Of a stretch of 64,000 bases of DNA, positions 40,303-50,645 are shown one piece after another (the first letter of the stretch is position 1; each line of letters starts with the position of its first letter). The notes beneath the pieces were generated by a model. It was given only the letters and a program-made list of their open reading frames with translations, ran no database searches and was not told the origin of the DNA. The position numbers and the translations under genes are program-made. The DNA comes from Eublepharis macularius (taxonomy: Eukaryota; Chordata; Lepidosauria; Squamata; Eublepharidae): the NCBI RefSeq assembly GCF_028583425.1, contig NC_072806.1:37060001-37124000 (forward strand), in the 5' to 3' direction.

Positions 40303-42272
40303 AAGGACCCAAACAGCAGATCAAGCCCCAGTCGACTCCCATAGTGGAAAGACCTCGAGGGTCCATATTATTCATGCCTGTTACATTGGTTAATCCTGAA
40401 AGAAAGACTCATATTCGTGTACAAGCCCTTATCGATTCCGGCTGCTCCAGAGACATTATTGCACCTGCTCTAGTGAATGGACTACTACTCCCAATGAAAG
40501 AACTCAAGCTTCCAGTTATTTTTGAACAAATGGAAGGTACAAATATGAACCCAGTCACCACTGAAACAATACCTGTAATCACAGGCATGGGACAGCATTG
40601 GGAAACACGATCGTTTGTAATTAGCTCTACAGCTAAATACCCTCTGATTTTGGGGAGCAGATGGTTGTGGGACCACAACCCAGACATAGACTGGACAGTT
40701 GGAAGCATTAGCTTTAAACACGATAGCTGCAAAAATCATCGTTGGGACCAAAATTGGGGTAACAATCCTACCCTCATGGAACAAGCACTATTAACCCTAG
40801 AAGAAATTAATCAAATACCTAAAGAATACAGAGCATATTTGCAAGCCTTCACAGAAGAAGCAGCTAACACTTTACCTCCACATAGGAGGACAGATTGTGC
40901 AGTGGAAATCATTCCAGGAACCACCTTGCCCAAAGGCAGACTATATCCCATGAGCCCAAATGAAAGAGAGGAGCTCCGCAAATTCATTGACACTAATCTT
41001 CAAAGAGGATTTATCCGACCAGCAAACAGTCCCCATGCTGCTCCAGTACTGTTTGTTAAGAAGAAAGATGGGGGATTAAGACTGTGCACTGAGTTCAGAG
41101 GACTTAATGCAGTCTCCTCCACAAATGCTTATCCTATACCACTCATCAAACATCTACTCAACGTCGTGGCACAAGGTAAGATCTTCACAAAACTGGACTT
41201 AAAAGATGCCTACTTCCACGTTCGTATAAGAGAGGGGGATGAATGGAAAACCGCGTTCAATACGCCCTTAGGGCAGTACGAATATTTAGTCATGCCTTTT
41301 GGCCTGGCTGGGGCCCCTTCGGTTTTCATGTCCATGATCAATGAGGTTTTGCACGAATTTTTATATAAAGGAGTAGTTGTTTACCTAGATGATGTCCTGA
41401 TTTACTCTGAAACAGAAGAAGAACACATAAATTTAGTACAAAAGGTCTTAACTACTCTAATGTGCAACAAATTGCCCATCAAATTGTCTAAATGTGAATT
41501 CCACAAAACAGAACTCAGTTATTTAGGATACTGCATTTCAAAAGATGGGCTAAAAATGGATCCAGGCAAAGTGAAAGCAATCCAAGAATGGCAAACCCTC
41601 ACAAACCGTAAAGAACTGCAATCCTTTCTGGGGTTTGCCAATTTCTACAGGGAATTTATACAAAACTTTGCCCAAATAACTCTTCCCCTCACTGAACTAT
41701 TAAAAACAAAAAACAAAGGGGAACAAGCAAAGAAACCAAACGCTAAACTAGTGTGGACACCACAATGCCAATTAGCTTTTGATCTCCTAAAGCAGCAATT
41801 TATATCCGAGCCAGTGCTGCAACACCCCGATGAAAATCGCCCATTTATAGTACAGGTGGATGCCAGCGATGTTGCGATTGGGGGTGTCCTTCTACAGTGG
41901 GGGGAGGACAATGTTCTTAAACCTTGCGCTTATCTTTCTCGAAAATTTTCTGAACCAGAGATAAATTGGAATGTTTGGGAAAAGGAAGCTTTTGCTGTAA
42001 AGGCGGCGCTCTCCTCTTGGAGACATTGGTTAGAAGGGGCCTGCCATCCTTTCGAAGTCTGGACAGATCACAAAAATTTAGAAGCTTTACGTAGTCCTCG
42101 GAGACTAAATGCCAAACAGTTGAGATGGGCGGAATACTTTTCAAAATTCAATTTCACTCTCAAATTCCTGGCCGGTAAAACGAATTTCCTTGCGGACGCC
42201 CTATTGCACATGCCCCAACTCAAAACAGGAGGGAGGAGACAGTGGATACAGTGTTTTCGCCTACTCAATTAG
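40285..42272 (+). CDS. pol: Copy B pol: protease, RT, RNase H
   Basis: An open frame of over 640 codons in the -1 frame relative to gag. Protease active site ALIDSGCSRDII lies about 30 residues into the recognised part. RT motifs: PVLFVKKKDGGLRLCTEFRGL, FTKLDLKDAYFHVRI, MPFGLAGAPSVFM and catalytic YLDDVLIYSE. The RT-RNase H connection is complete here (LAFDLLKQQFISEPVL), unlike copy A. RNase H: FIVQVDASDVAIGGVLLQ, EVWTDHKNLEALRS. The frame shifts near 42,230, where the linker to integrase continues in another frame. No ATG is needed because translation enters from gag. Confidence 0.9.
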
Positions 42273-43745
42273 GAGGAGTGGTCACCACGCACAGCCACGC
42301 AACGCAACCTCCTCAGTCAGATCAGGGGTGGAGACAAAAACTGAAAAGCGAAGTGGAAAAGGAGGGGGAGAGTGTGCCCAAAGAAAAACTGATTCAATCT
42401 GAACAAGGGGAATGGCTCTGGGGTGATCGATTCTATGTACCAGCTAGTATGGGAAAAGAAGTATTGCAACGTTGTCATGATGCCCCAACCACTGGCCATT
42501 ACGGATACTTAAAAACGCTCCATCTGGTCCAAAGGCAATTTTGGTGACCAGGCATGCGCAAAGATGTTTCGCAATATGTGGCTTCATGCCCTATTTGCCT
42601 CAGTGCCAAAACGCGAAAAGGCAAGCCTCCTGGACTTTTGCAACCCCTTGAAACCCTACGTAGAGTGTGGGAAATCATTTCTATGGATTTCATCACAGAT
42701 CTTCCCCCCTCCAAAAATCACACCTACATTTTGGTTGTAGTGGATCTGTTTTCAAAACAAGCCCATTTCATTCCTTGTACCACTATGCCTTCAGCAAAAA
42801 AGTTGGCGGACATTTTTCTGAAATATGTTGTAAAACACCATTCTTTTCCATCGAAGGTGATATCCGATCGCGGCGGACAGTTCGTTGCCAACTTCTGGCG
42901 GGAGCTTCTTCAACTTATGGGCATTGAACAAGGTTTAAGCTCCGCCTATCATCCGCAAACCGACGGGCAATCCGAAAAAACTAATCAAATATTAGAACAA
43001 TTTCTCCGCTGCTACATCAATTTCCAACAGGAGAATTGGGTTGATTTATTGCCCTTAGCAGAATTTTCCTACAACAACAGTGTGCATGCTTCTACCAGAG
43101 AAATACCCTTCAAAATAGTTTATGGCTATCACTTTAAACCATTTCCTGTTGAAGCTCTTCCCTCTGCTACAGCTTCTAAAGACGTTTCAGAATGGTGGGG
43201 GGAGGCAGCTCAGCAGTGGACTCTTATTCAAAAACATCTCGACAAAGCTAAAGAGGATTAGAAGAAATAAACCGATCGCCATCGTGTGGCTGAATGGGAA
43301 CTACATCCTGGAGATCTTGTCTATTTGTCCACAAAGAATTTAAAAGTTGCACAAACCAGCCGCAAATTGGCGTTAAAGTTTTTGGGACCTTTTCCTGTTC
43401 GTAAAATAATCAACAAAGTAACTGTAGCACTTGATTTACCAAAGAATCTACGCCACGTGCATCCTACTTTCCACATCAGCTTATTAAAAAAGGTCCCCCC
43501 AGCAAATCAATGGCACACCCGTGCTCCTCCCATACCGACCTTAATTGATGATCAGATCCATTACGAAGTACAGCAAATTTTGGACTCTAAGATCAAACGT
43601 AATAAGTTATTTTACCTCATCAGGTGGAAAGACTTTGATTCTGGGTATGATGAGTGGGTGGAGTCTATTCATGTTCATGCCCCTAGGTTGTTAAAAGCAT
43701 TTCACACTCTGTACCCTCTCAAACCTGGGGGGGGGGAGCATTTTA
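42230..43745 (+). pseudogene. pol: Copy B integrase and chromodomain
   Basis: Continues from the frameshift: zinc finger (RCHDAPTTGHYGYL ... CPICLSAKTRKG), DDE core (Asp in SMDFITDLPP, Asp in VISDRGGQF, Glu in TDGQSEKTNQ), SH3-like tail, chromodomain at about 43,555-43,715 (YEVQQILDSKIKRNKLFYLI, DFDSGYDEWVES). Stops: TGA 42,545-42,547 (Cys/Trp-type codon in copy A) and TAG/TAA at 43,259 and 43,268 (Tyr codons in copy A). A G10 run at 43,728 shifts the last codons into the LTR. Confidence 0.88.
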
Positions 43746-43757
43746 GAGGGGGCAGAA
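43742..43757 (+). other. Polypurine tract of copy B
   Basis: TTTAGAGGGGGCAGAA immediately before the 3' LTR; same tract as in copy A. Confidence 0.8.
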
Positions 43758-44175
43758 TGTCATGTTCTGACTATGTTTCTTGTGTGTTCAAGCCAAAGAG
43801 ACTCCATTTTAATCCTGTCAGTGTTTTAAGTGCTTCTTTTGCAGGTGGCAAGCAGTTCCGCAGAAGTTATGTTAGAGAAGTGAGATGTTATGACTACAAC
43901 CTTTCCAGTCTTGGGAAACTTTCACTTTCTCAGCCTAGAGCCGTTTGTTTTGAGAACTGTGGGGGGAGGATGGGGCCTGCAGGGGGTTGCTATTCTGTAC
44001 CTTAGCCTTTGCCTATCATTCGTAACAATACTCGTGTATCAGCCAAGATCTTAGTATCTTGGATAGTGGACTATAATGGTTGTTTATATTCAGTAAATCT
44101 TTTGAAATCAATGGATCCTTGTCTCATTGCAAAAGGTAGTCTGGATTGCAGCTTTTAGCAAGCCACTGTCTGACA
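43758..44175 (+). mobile_element. 3' LTR of copy B
   Basis: 418 bp, TGTCATG...CTGACA, followed by ATAGG. Nearly identical to the 5' LTR; by eye the differences include two close together (GTTAGAGAAGTGAG versus CTTAGAGAAGAGAG). Confidence 0.93.
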
Positions 44176-44289
44176 ATAGGTTCATAGCGCTAGCATGAAG
44201 CTAAAACACTTCCTTGAACTTCATGGAGGAACAGTGTATCTGGAAGTTGGACCTAATTTATAGGATTCTGGCAAGGATGGCTGAACATT

Positions 44290-44935
44290 GGTTCAGTATG
44301 GGTCAATGTGAATATTTATTTATTTAATTCAATTTTTAGCCTCCCCGCAAACAGGCTCTGGGTGGATTACATAAAAAATAAATACAATTTAAAATCACAA
44401 TAAAATCAACAATCATAATAGCCATAAAATATACAGTCTGCAATACCTAAGATGGCAGGTCCTCAACCTTAACATCCACCCCTGTTTATAGTAAACGGGG
44501 AGGGAAGGGAAGGAGGGGGCAACATTCAAGTCAAACTGATGATAAAACAGGCCGAACAGGAGGCTGGTAAGGGGGCTCACCAGATAGTACAGCACGACCT
44601 CAACCATATATGCCTGGTAAAACATCTCTCTTACAGGCCCACCAAAAAGATAGAAGATCTTGGCAGGCCCAAATGTCCACAGAAAGAGAGTTCCACCAGG
44701 TTGGAGTCAGGACCAAGAAGGCCCTGGCAAATCGAGGCAAATTGAGCCTACCTGGGGCCAGAGACCACCAGCAATTGTTTGCTGGCAGATCTAAGTACAA
44801 TGAGAGGCAGTCCCGCAGATATTCTGATCCCAGTCCGCTCAGGGCTTTATAGGTCAAAACCAAAACCTTGAATCTGATCTGGAATTCCACGGGAAGCCAG
44901 TGTAGCTGCTGTAGTAAGTGTTTGCAGGCCCAGAC
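44290..44935 (-). pseudogene. L2/CR1-like LINE RT C-terminus and 3' tail
   Basis: Minus-strand translation of 44,890-44,600 reads LTYKALSGLGSEYLRDC, FARAFLVLTPTWWNSLSVDI, ending in the familiar 'RT C-terminus' pattern of L2/CR1 LINEs. It is followed toward lower coordinates by a tail with GTAATCCACCCAGAGC and AT-rich sequence ending near 44,310. Truncated and with no full ORF. Confidence 0.7.
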
Positions 44936-45160
44936 CTAGCTGAAACCTGCTGGCTCAGCTAATCAGCAACACCTACAAGCAGTCTCAGAGTCCTTAGACA
45001 AAGGGCCTTGAAGACCAATCTTGGAGAGTTCTATCTGTCCTCCCAGAATGTTCTCATAGCAGTAATGCCAATTAGTTGCGTTGTCCTGATTGGCTCCAGT
45101 ATCGCCTGGTGATGTGCTGAGGGTTAGAAAAGATGGCTTCTCTGAGTACGTTACACCATA
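44936..45160. other. No recognisable feature
   Basis: Non-coding spacer before the MITE. Confidence 0.4.
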
Positions 45161-45478
45161 CAGGGCTTTTTTTCTGGGAAAAGAGGTGGTGGAACTCAGG
45201 ATGGCACAATGACGTCACTTTGGGTCAGCTGGAACAAGGGGGGAGTTTTTAAAAGTTTAAATTACCCTAGGCAAAAATGGTCACATGGCTGGTGGCCCTG
45301 CCCCCTGATCTCCAGACAGAGGGGAGTTTAGATTGCCCTCCGTGCCGCTCGGCGGCAGGGAGGGCAATCTAAACTCCCCTCTGTTTGGAGATCAGGGGGC
45401 AGGGCCAGCAGCCATGTGACCATTTTCAAAAGGTGCCGGAACGCCGTTCCACTGCGTTCCAGCTGAAAAAAAGCCCTG
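45161..45478. mobile_element. hAT MITE (CAGGGCTTTTTT family)
   Basis: 318 bp with ends CAGGGCTTTTTTTCTGGG and CTGAAAAAAAGCCCTG. It contains a long internal inverted repeat from about 45,305 to 45,420 (GATCTCCAGACAGAGGGG ... CCCCTCTGTTTGGAGATC). Flanking 8-mers ACACCATA and CCTCCATT agree at only five positions, so the duplication has decayed. ATGACGTCACTT near 45,209 is a CRE-like site. Confidence 0.8.
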
Positions 45479-45717
45479 CCTCCATTTCATTCTTCTTCTT
45501 CACCTTGGCAAGCCTCCACGCTGCACCAACTCAACGCAGAGAGGGCCTGCTCGCTTACCAGATAGGTAAGATGAACAGCTATTGGACACCAACCAGAGAA
45601 GCTTAAGTTAGTCAGCTCTTAAAGTTTTAGACAGACGGATTTTACTTTAGCAACAGTAAGGTTATTTGTTTTGTATGTTTTGCTTTAGTGCTTTCATGCT
45701 TTGCAACACACTCTAAA

Positions 45718-47460
45718 AGTGCAATCCTAACCCCCCAGGTAGCGCCCTCGCGCGTGCGCTGGTGTAAATGGGGCGGCTCTGGACGGCACCCTAATGACTT
45801 TCGCAGGATAGTCCCACCAGCGCCCGAGTGTGGCAAAGCGAAATGCAGTGGCCCCTGGGAGGTCCCGCCCACCATTCCCCTGACAACCCCACTCACACCA
45901 GCCAATGGTCACACCCCTCCCCTCATATCCAGGCGAGGGAACAGCAGCGGCGCAGCCAATGGGGAGGCTGCGATCGCTGCCGCTGCTGCCGCCAATAGGC
46001 CCCCATCAGAGGGCAGGCATCCCTGCCAGGGAGGGGGGCAGAGGTGACAGCGAAGGTCCAGATTGAACACCCCCCACTCGCCAAAGGCAGGCATGCAAAC
46101 ACAGTTTGTTGTTTTTCAACTCGTTTTATTAAACTGGAAAAAGTGCCCTTGTTTCTAGGCTGGAAAGGGAGCCAAGGCATTTCGCACAGCCCTCCTTCTT
46201 GCTCCCAGGGGCGAGGCTGAGATGCGGACTGTGGTGAGATATTGCTTCCTGGGCTGGATCCGAATGTCACTCGCAGAGGATTGGGGGGGCAGGGCGGGGA
46301 GGAACGGACATGCTTGGGACGTGCCTGCAAGAGAAAGACACATGTGGGCTTTGCCTCGGTCCATGGCCGAGGCAAACCTCACACTCCAACATCTGAGAAG
46401 ATGCATATAGTAGAGAGCAGCAGGAACCAGCTGATGCAAGACCGTCTGGCAAGAATGCACTCTGCCTTGGGGAGCTTTTACCTTTAAGGGAGGAAATGAG
46501 CTGGTAGTTACAAACACCTGGTCAAGAGTAGTTTTCTGGGTAACTGCCTCTGGGATGGGCAGGGACGGCCACCATCGCCCCCTCCCCTGCCGAGCCTCAC
46601 CTGAAGAGGCTAGTGGTCAGGTGGGCTCAGGTGATGGGGCGGTTAGCACTAATCAGTGGGACGGGTTTGCTGTCGCCCCATCTCCTCCTTACCTGTCAGC
46701 ACTCCCTCGCTTCTTACCGAGCTGGAACTTCAGAGTCAGGACTCCTGCAAGGAAACAGGAGTGGCTGTTGTTAGTTAGTCAGACATTCTGGACTTTGCCC
46801 TTCTTCCCTTCAGCAAGTGCAGTTCTCCCACTTTTCTCACAAAGTCCCCAAAGTGCGCCCAGTGCCTGCCACCATGAGCACCCTCTCCCCCGCCTCGTGT
46901 TCAAAGTGGCCACGGCACACAGCAAACGGGCAGAGCTCCCGTCATGTGCTCACTCACCCGGGGCGCGGGTAGCGCTGGCTGGATGTTTTATAGGGTGCTT
47001 TTGTGGGTGATTGGGTACAGGGAGGAGGGCTTGTCCACGCCAGGAGTGCACGCTGATTGGTCCCCAGGATAGTTCCCATCCTATGCTCCTTCGGGCGACA
47101 GGGATGGGGATGGGTGCTCGGAGAGGGGGCTGAGTTTTCGATGTTCTATGGGCTACGCCTTGTTCTTTTGTGGCGTAGCTCTTTTGCGCTGCTGTGGGCG
47201 TTCCTGCTTCTGGAAGGGAGCAAACTAACTCCGGCCCCACCCTCCTCCCCGCCCCCTCCTGCGCTGACACAGGGCTCTATGCCGCTTCTCCGCCTCCGCC
47301 CGGCCGCCTCTTGCTTGTGGCAACGGTGGCCCGGCGGCGGCCGTGCACCTCGTCGCACTGCTGACGGAAGACCATTTACGCCCACGTAGGGGCCAGATCT
47401 GGTGTCGCAAGCCTTAGTTCGGTTCCTATTCACTTTCCCTGCCCTCCTTAGGATTGCACT
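45718..47460. mobile_element. 1.7-kb GC-rich element with inverted ends
   Basis: Starts AGTGCAATCCTAA and ends TTAGGATTGCACT, 13-bp inverted repeats. Subterminal inversion is also visible: TGGTGTAAATGGGGC near 45,760 against GACCATTTACGCCC near 47,370. The ends equal those of the 88-bp palindrome at 55,344. No transposase is recognisable; small open frames have no known motif. The interior is CpG-rich (45.9-46.0 and 47.2-47.4 kb), unlike its surroundings. It may be a non-autonomous element or a captured GC-rich segment. Confidence 0.55.
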
Positions 47461-48477
47461 GCCCAACTAATAAAAATATATTTTATTCAAGCAGTGTCTG
47501 GATTTACTGACTGACAAGGTGAGTGCATCCCAAAGACAAACCCAGGGGTTGGAGTGTCAGAGCCCTGGTGAAGGCAGAACTCTCAGCACAAGTTAAGTAA
47601 AAGGGTCACGCTCCACTTCTGCCTGTTGCTGTGGTTGTTTTCAGTACCCGAAGGAGGAGGTGAGAGAGGCCTTAACCATACAGGGTGGAATGCAGTAAAT
47701 AAATAAGATGCATCTGCTGTTTTATTTCCATTCCCATAAATCAACAATGGCAAAGGCCACTGAACTGGGGCTTTTAAGAAAGCCAAACCTAGGGTGACAG
47801 GCCAAGTTGTTGTTGATGGGAATGCTGACAGTCTTTGTACCCTAAGAATTTTGACTTGTGTTCAAACTTGTGGTTTCATGTGTTCAGAGGAGGGAGATAG
47901 GAAACACCCAGCTCTGCAGCCTGTTGCACAAGCAGCATCCAAGGAGAACAAAGCTCCCCAGGCAGGTAGATGCTGGTGCTAATTTAGTTCAAAGAATCAC
48001 CACCATTACACTGGCAAAATCACCCTGGTTTGCTATGGCAAACTTTAATGGGTTATTTTCAGAAAATATTTTCTGCAGCTTCTAGGGAGACTGATAGACG
48101 CCTTGAATTATTTGGGTGGTGACAGAAAGTGGAGTATCGTTCACTTTCCAGTTTTCAAGATAAGAGTGAATGTGGATTAGTTAATTAAACAAGCAAGAAC
48201 CTGTAATGGAATGTGGGTGTTTAAAATTGTTCAGCTTAGCATCTTTTGAGGGACATTGCCCCATATTTTTGCTCTTTTTAAGTTGATTTGCTGCTGCTAT
48301 GTATGTTTTTTTCCTAACATTATACTGCTTGTACTATGTTTGTAAGATGGTGGTGGTTTTAGACAACAGATTATTTCCGTTTTAATGCTGATCAATTTAA
48401 TTGTAGCTATGTTTTTAATGGTTTTCTGGGAGCCTCTTCAAAAGCCTTCTGGCTGATGGTGTGGGCTAAAAATAATA
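47461..48477. other. No recognisable feature
   Basis: About 1 kb of non-coding sequence. Nothing identified. Confidence 0.4.
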
Positions 48478-48808
48478 GAAATAAACAGGGCTTTTTTCTG
48501 GGAAAAGAGGTGGTGGAACTCAGGACCGCATAATGACATCACTTTGGGTCAGCTGGAACAGGGGGGGGAGTTTTTTAAAGTTTAAATCGCCCTCGGTGAA
48601 AATAGTCACATGGCCAGTGGCCCCGCCCCTTGATCTCCAGATAGAGGGGAGTTTAGATTGTCCTTCGTGCCAGTGGTGTGGAGGGCAATCTCAACTCCCC
48701 TCTGTCTGGAGATCAGGGGGCGGGGCCACCAGCCATGTGACCATTTTCAGGAGGTGCTGGAACTCCGTTCCCCCGCGTTCCTGCTGAAAAAAAAGCCCTG
48801 GAAATAAA
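48478..48808. mobile_element. hAT MITE with perfect 8-bp duplication
   Basis: The 315-bp element (48,486-48,800) begins CAGGGCTTTTTTCTGGG and ends AAAAAAAAGCCCTG. GAAATAAA is on both sides (48,478-48,485; 48,801-48,808). It is closely related to the 45-kb copy, with the same internal inverted pair. This copy settles the family as hAT. Confidence 0.9.
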
Positions 48809-50085
48809 TAAAATAAAACAGAGCTGCTGTGTTGGACACCTTGGAATTCATCCAACCTCACTGCTAACAACAGTGGTATTATAAATGAATGTGCTGCTAC
48901 TCCCTCCGGAACTATGAACTATTTCAGGGCTTAGGGACAGGGCTGATTCCTGCAGTGCCTGACAGCCAGAATGGAAAAGTCATTTAGACCCAATCGTTTA
49001 GCATGGAGACCAGCCTCACAGCTGATACTTTTCTGGACTCCAGATAAGCCACTGCATCACATCATCTTCACGGTATCCAGTTGCAAGCAGATGCTGGATG
49101 CATTTCCAAAAAGTCCTGTCTTGATTCATGTTAAAAGTGGGCAAAATACTACTTGTGGTTGGGTACCAAACATGTAAACAGTATAAAGCAAAGGGAACAG
49201 TTGGCTGGGAATGGTTCCACATGGAGTTCCTTTCCAAACAGGAGATAGGCCTCTTGTTTACCCACCTTGGGCAGGGAAATGCCAACCATATACTCCAAGT
49301 TCACTTGACTAGTGAGAAGCAATCTGTCGAGGATCTGCAAGGGCACGTGGTTTGCTTTGGGGCGAGCTAATGCTGCTCTGAAGACCAGCATTGTCTGTTG
49401 GATTCCTTTGTTTGCTGCTCCGTTGTCTACTTGAAGGTGAGCAGGTATTGCAAAAATACCACAGGTTTCCACTACTCTCTCCTCCCAAGGAGGCTTCTTG
49501 AGAAAACTGACCCACGATACATTACTTTCATCTTGCTCGCCTTCAAGTCATCCATATTTCAGGTATTAAATGAGATGTCATCATACTTGCTGCAACAAAT
49601 CACAGAAGCAAGTGGATTTTAAGTACTTCCCTAGATAGATAATAGTAAACTGGAAAGTGTGTAAGACATAGTCTGCTGCCCTCTAGAGTGTAATGGGCAA
49701 CTTAACAGTGATAAGAATGCATATCCAGCAAAACAACGGATTATAAATTATACAGAGCAGCAATATCCTAATCATTCTGCTGCTCAAATTGCGGCTGGCT
49801 TGCCAATTGAAAGCAATACTGCCAAACAATTGAGAAAATGTTCCATTTATATTGAGATCTCAACATTGTTCAAAACTTTACAGTAACTGTTTTACTCATG
49901 CGTGCTCTCATACTAATTTCTCAGACTGCCATGATCCTCTGTCCACCATGTGTACATTCTACCCATCAAAAGAAAAAGATATTACTACAAGAAGACTGGA
50001 AAAGGCAAGAGAAGGTAATGCCTAAGGAAGACGGGAATTATTAACTGGGGAAAAAAGAACAAAGAAAATTCCGCTGCTGGTCACA
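48809..50085. other. No gene recognised
   Basis: About 1.3 kb of non-coding sequence without identifiable repeats. Confidence 0.4.
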
Positions 50086-50262
50086 GAGAGGCCGTTTCCA
50101 CACTACTTACTTTCATCCGAAATGCTGCGGAACGTTGCAAAAAAACCCGCGGAAGATAGCATCTTCTCGTGCGAGTTTTGCGAGAAGACGCTATCTTCTG
50201 CATTTTTTTCACAACGTTCTGCAGCGTTCCAGATGAAGGTAAGTAGTGTGGAAACAGCCAGA
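50086..50262. mobile_element. Palindromic MITE
   Basis: AGGCCGTTTCCACACTACTTAC at the left and GTAAGTAGTGTGGAAACAGCC at the right are inverted, and the interior is also self-complementary (GAAGATAGC...GCTATCTTC). The relative at 53,481 shares GGCCGTTTC ends. The superfamily is uncertain; no clear duplication was found. Confidence 0.7.
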
Positions 50263-50529
50263 GTCAGCTTGAGCAGACAAGAAGAATGGCGTGGTAAACA
50301 GGGTGCAAGAATCTGGAGACATGACAAGGGTGTGAAACAATCTGGGGTGCAGCAGTCAGAGGGTGAATTTAAAAGTAAGTGTGGCAGTGCTAAGTTTGAA
50401 TAGTAAAGAAGGGGAAACTGTATTGTCTACTGCATGTTTTTATCCACCCTTTCTTCCAAGGAGGTAAGGAAACAAACATTTTGATTCCCCCTCTGATCCT
50501 CCCAACAATTCTGAGAGAGGCTGAAAAAG
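50263..50529. other. No recognisable feature
   Basis: Short non-coding stretch. Confidence 0.4.
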
Positions 50530-50645
50530 GAGAAGGGCCACAGCACAGTGGTAAAGCACTTGCTTTGCATGCAAAAGTTTCCAGGCTTGATTCCAAACAG
50601 CTCCAGTTAGATTTCAGGTTGGAGGTCTTCGGAAAAGCCTGTTCC
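50530..50645 (+). repeat. tRNA-type SINE, 5' half (split by the L1)
   Basis: CACAGTGGTAAAGCACTTGC and CCAGGCTTGATTCCAAAC are A- and B-box-like; the body runs on as GGTTGGAGGTCTTCGGAAAA and is cut at the L1 insertion. It resumes at 52,135 with GATGGACAAAAGG ... AGTATAAGGCAGC. Confidence 0.75.

Larger units (their letters stand above)
37822..44180 (+). mobile_element. Full-length chromovirus (Gypsy, Tf1/sushi type), copy B
   Basis: From 37,827 to 44,175 (6349 bp), flanked by ATAGG (37,822-37,826; 44,176-44,180). It has 418-bp LTRs with TG...CA ends, gag, pol in the order protease-RT-RNase H-integrase-chromodomain, and a PPT. It is the same family as copy A on the opposite strand about 30 kb away. 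Inactivating changes are few: stops at 39,558, 40,003, 42,545, 43,259 and 43,268 and frameshifts near 39,840 and 42,230. LTRs differ at about five positions by eye. Confidence 0.93.

Noticed and set aside
46555..47466. Overlapping 100-150-codon frames in the GC-rich 46-47 kb region
   Set aside because: High GC content lowers stop frequency on all strands; no conserved motif, signal peptide or splice pattern could be supported.
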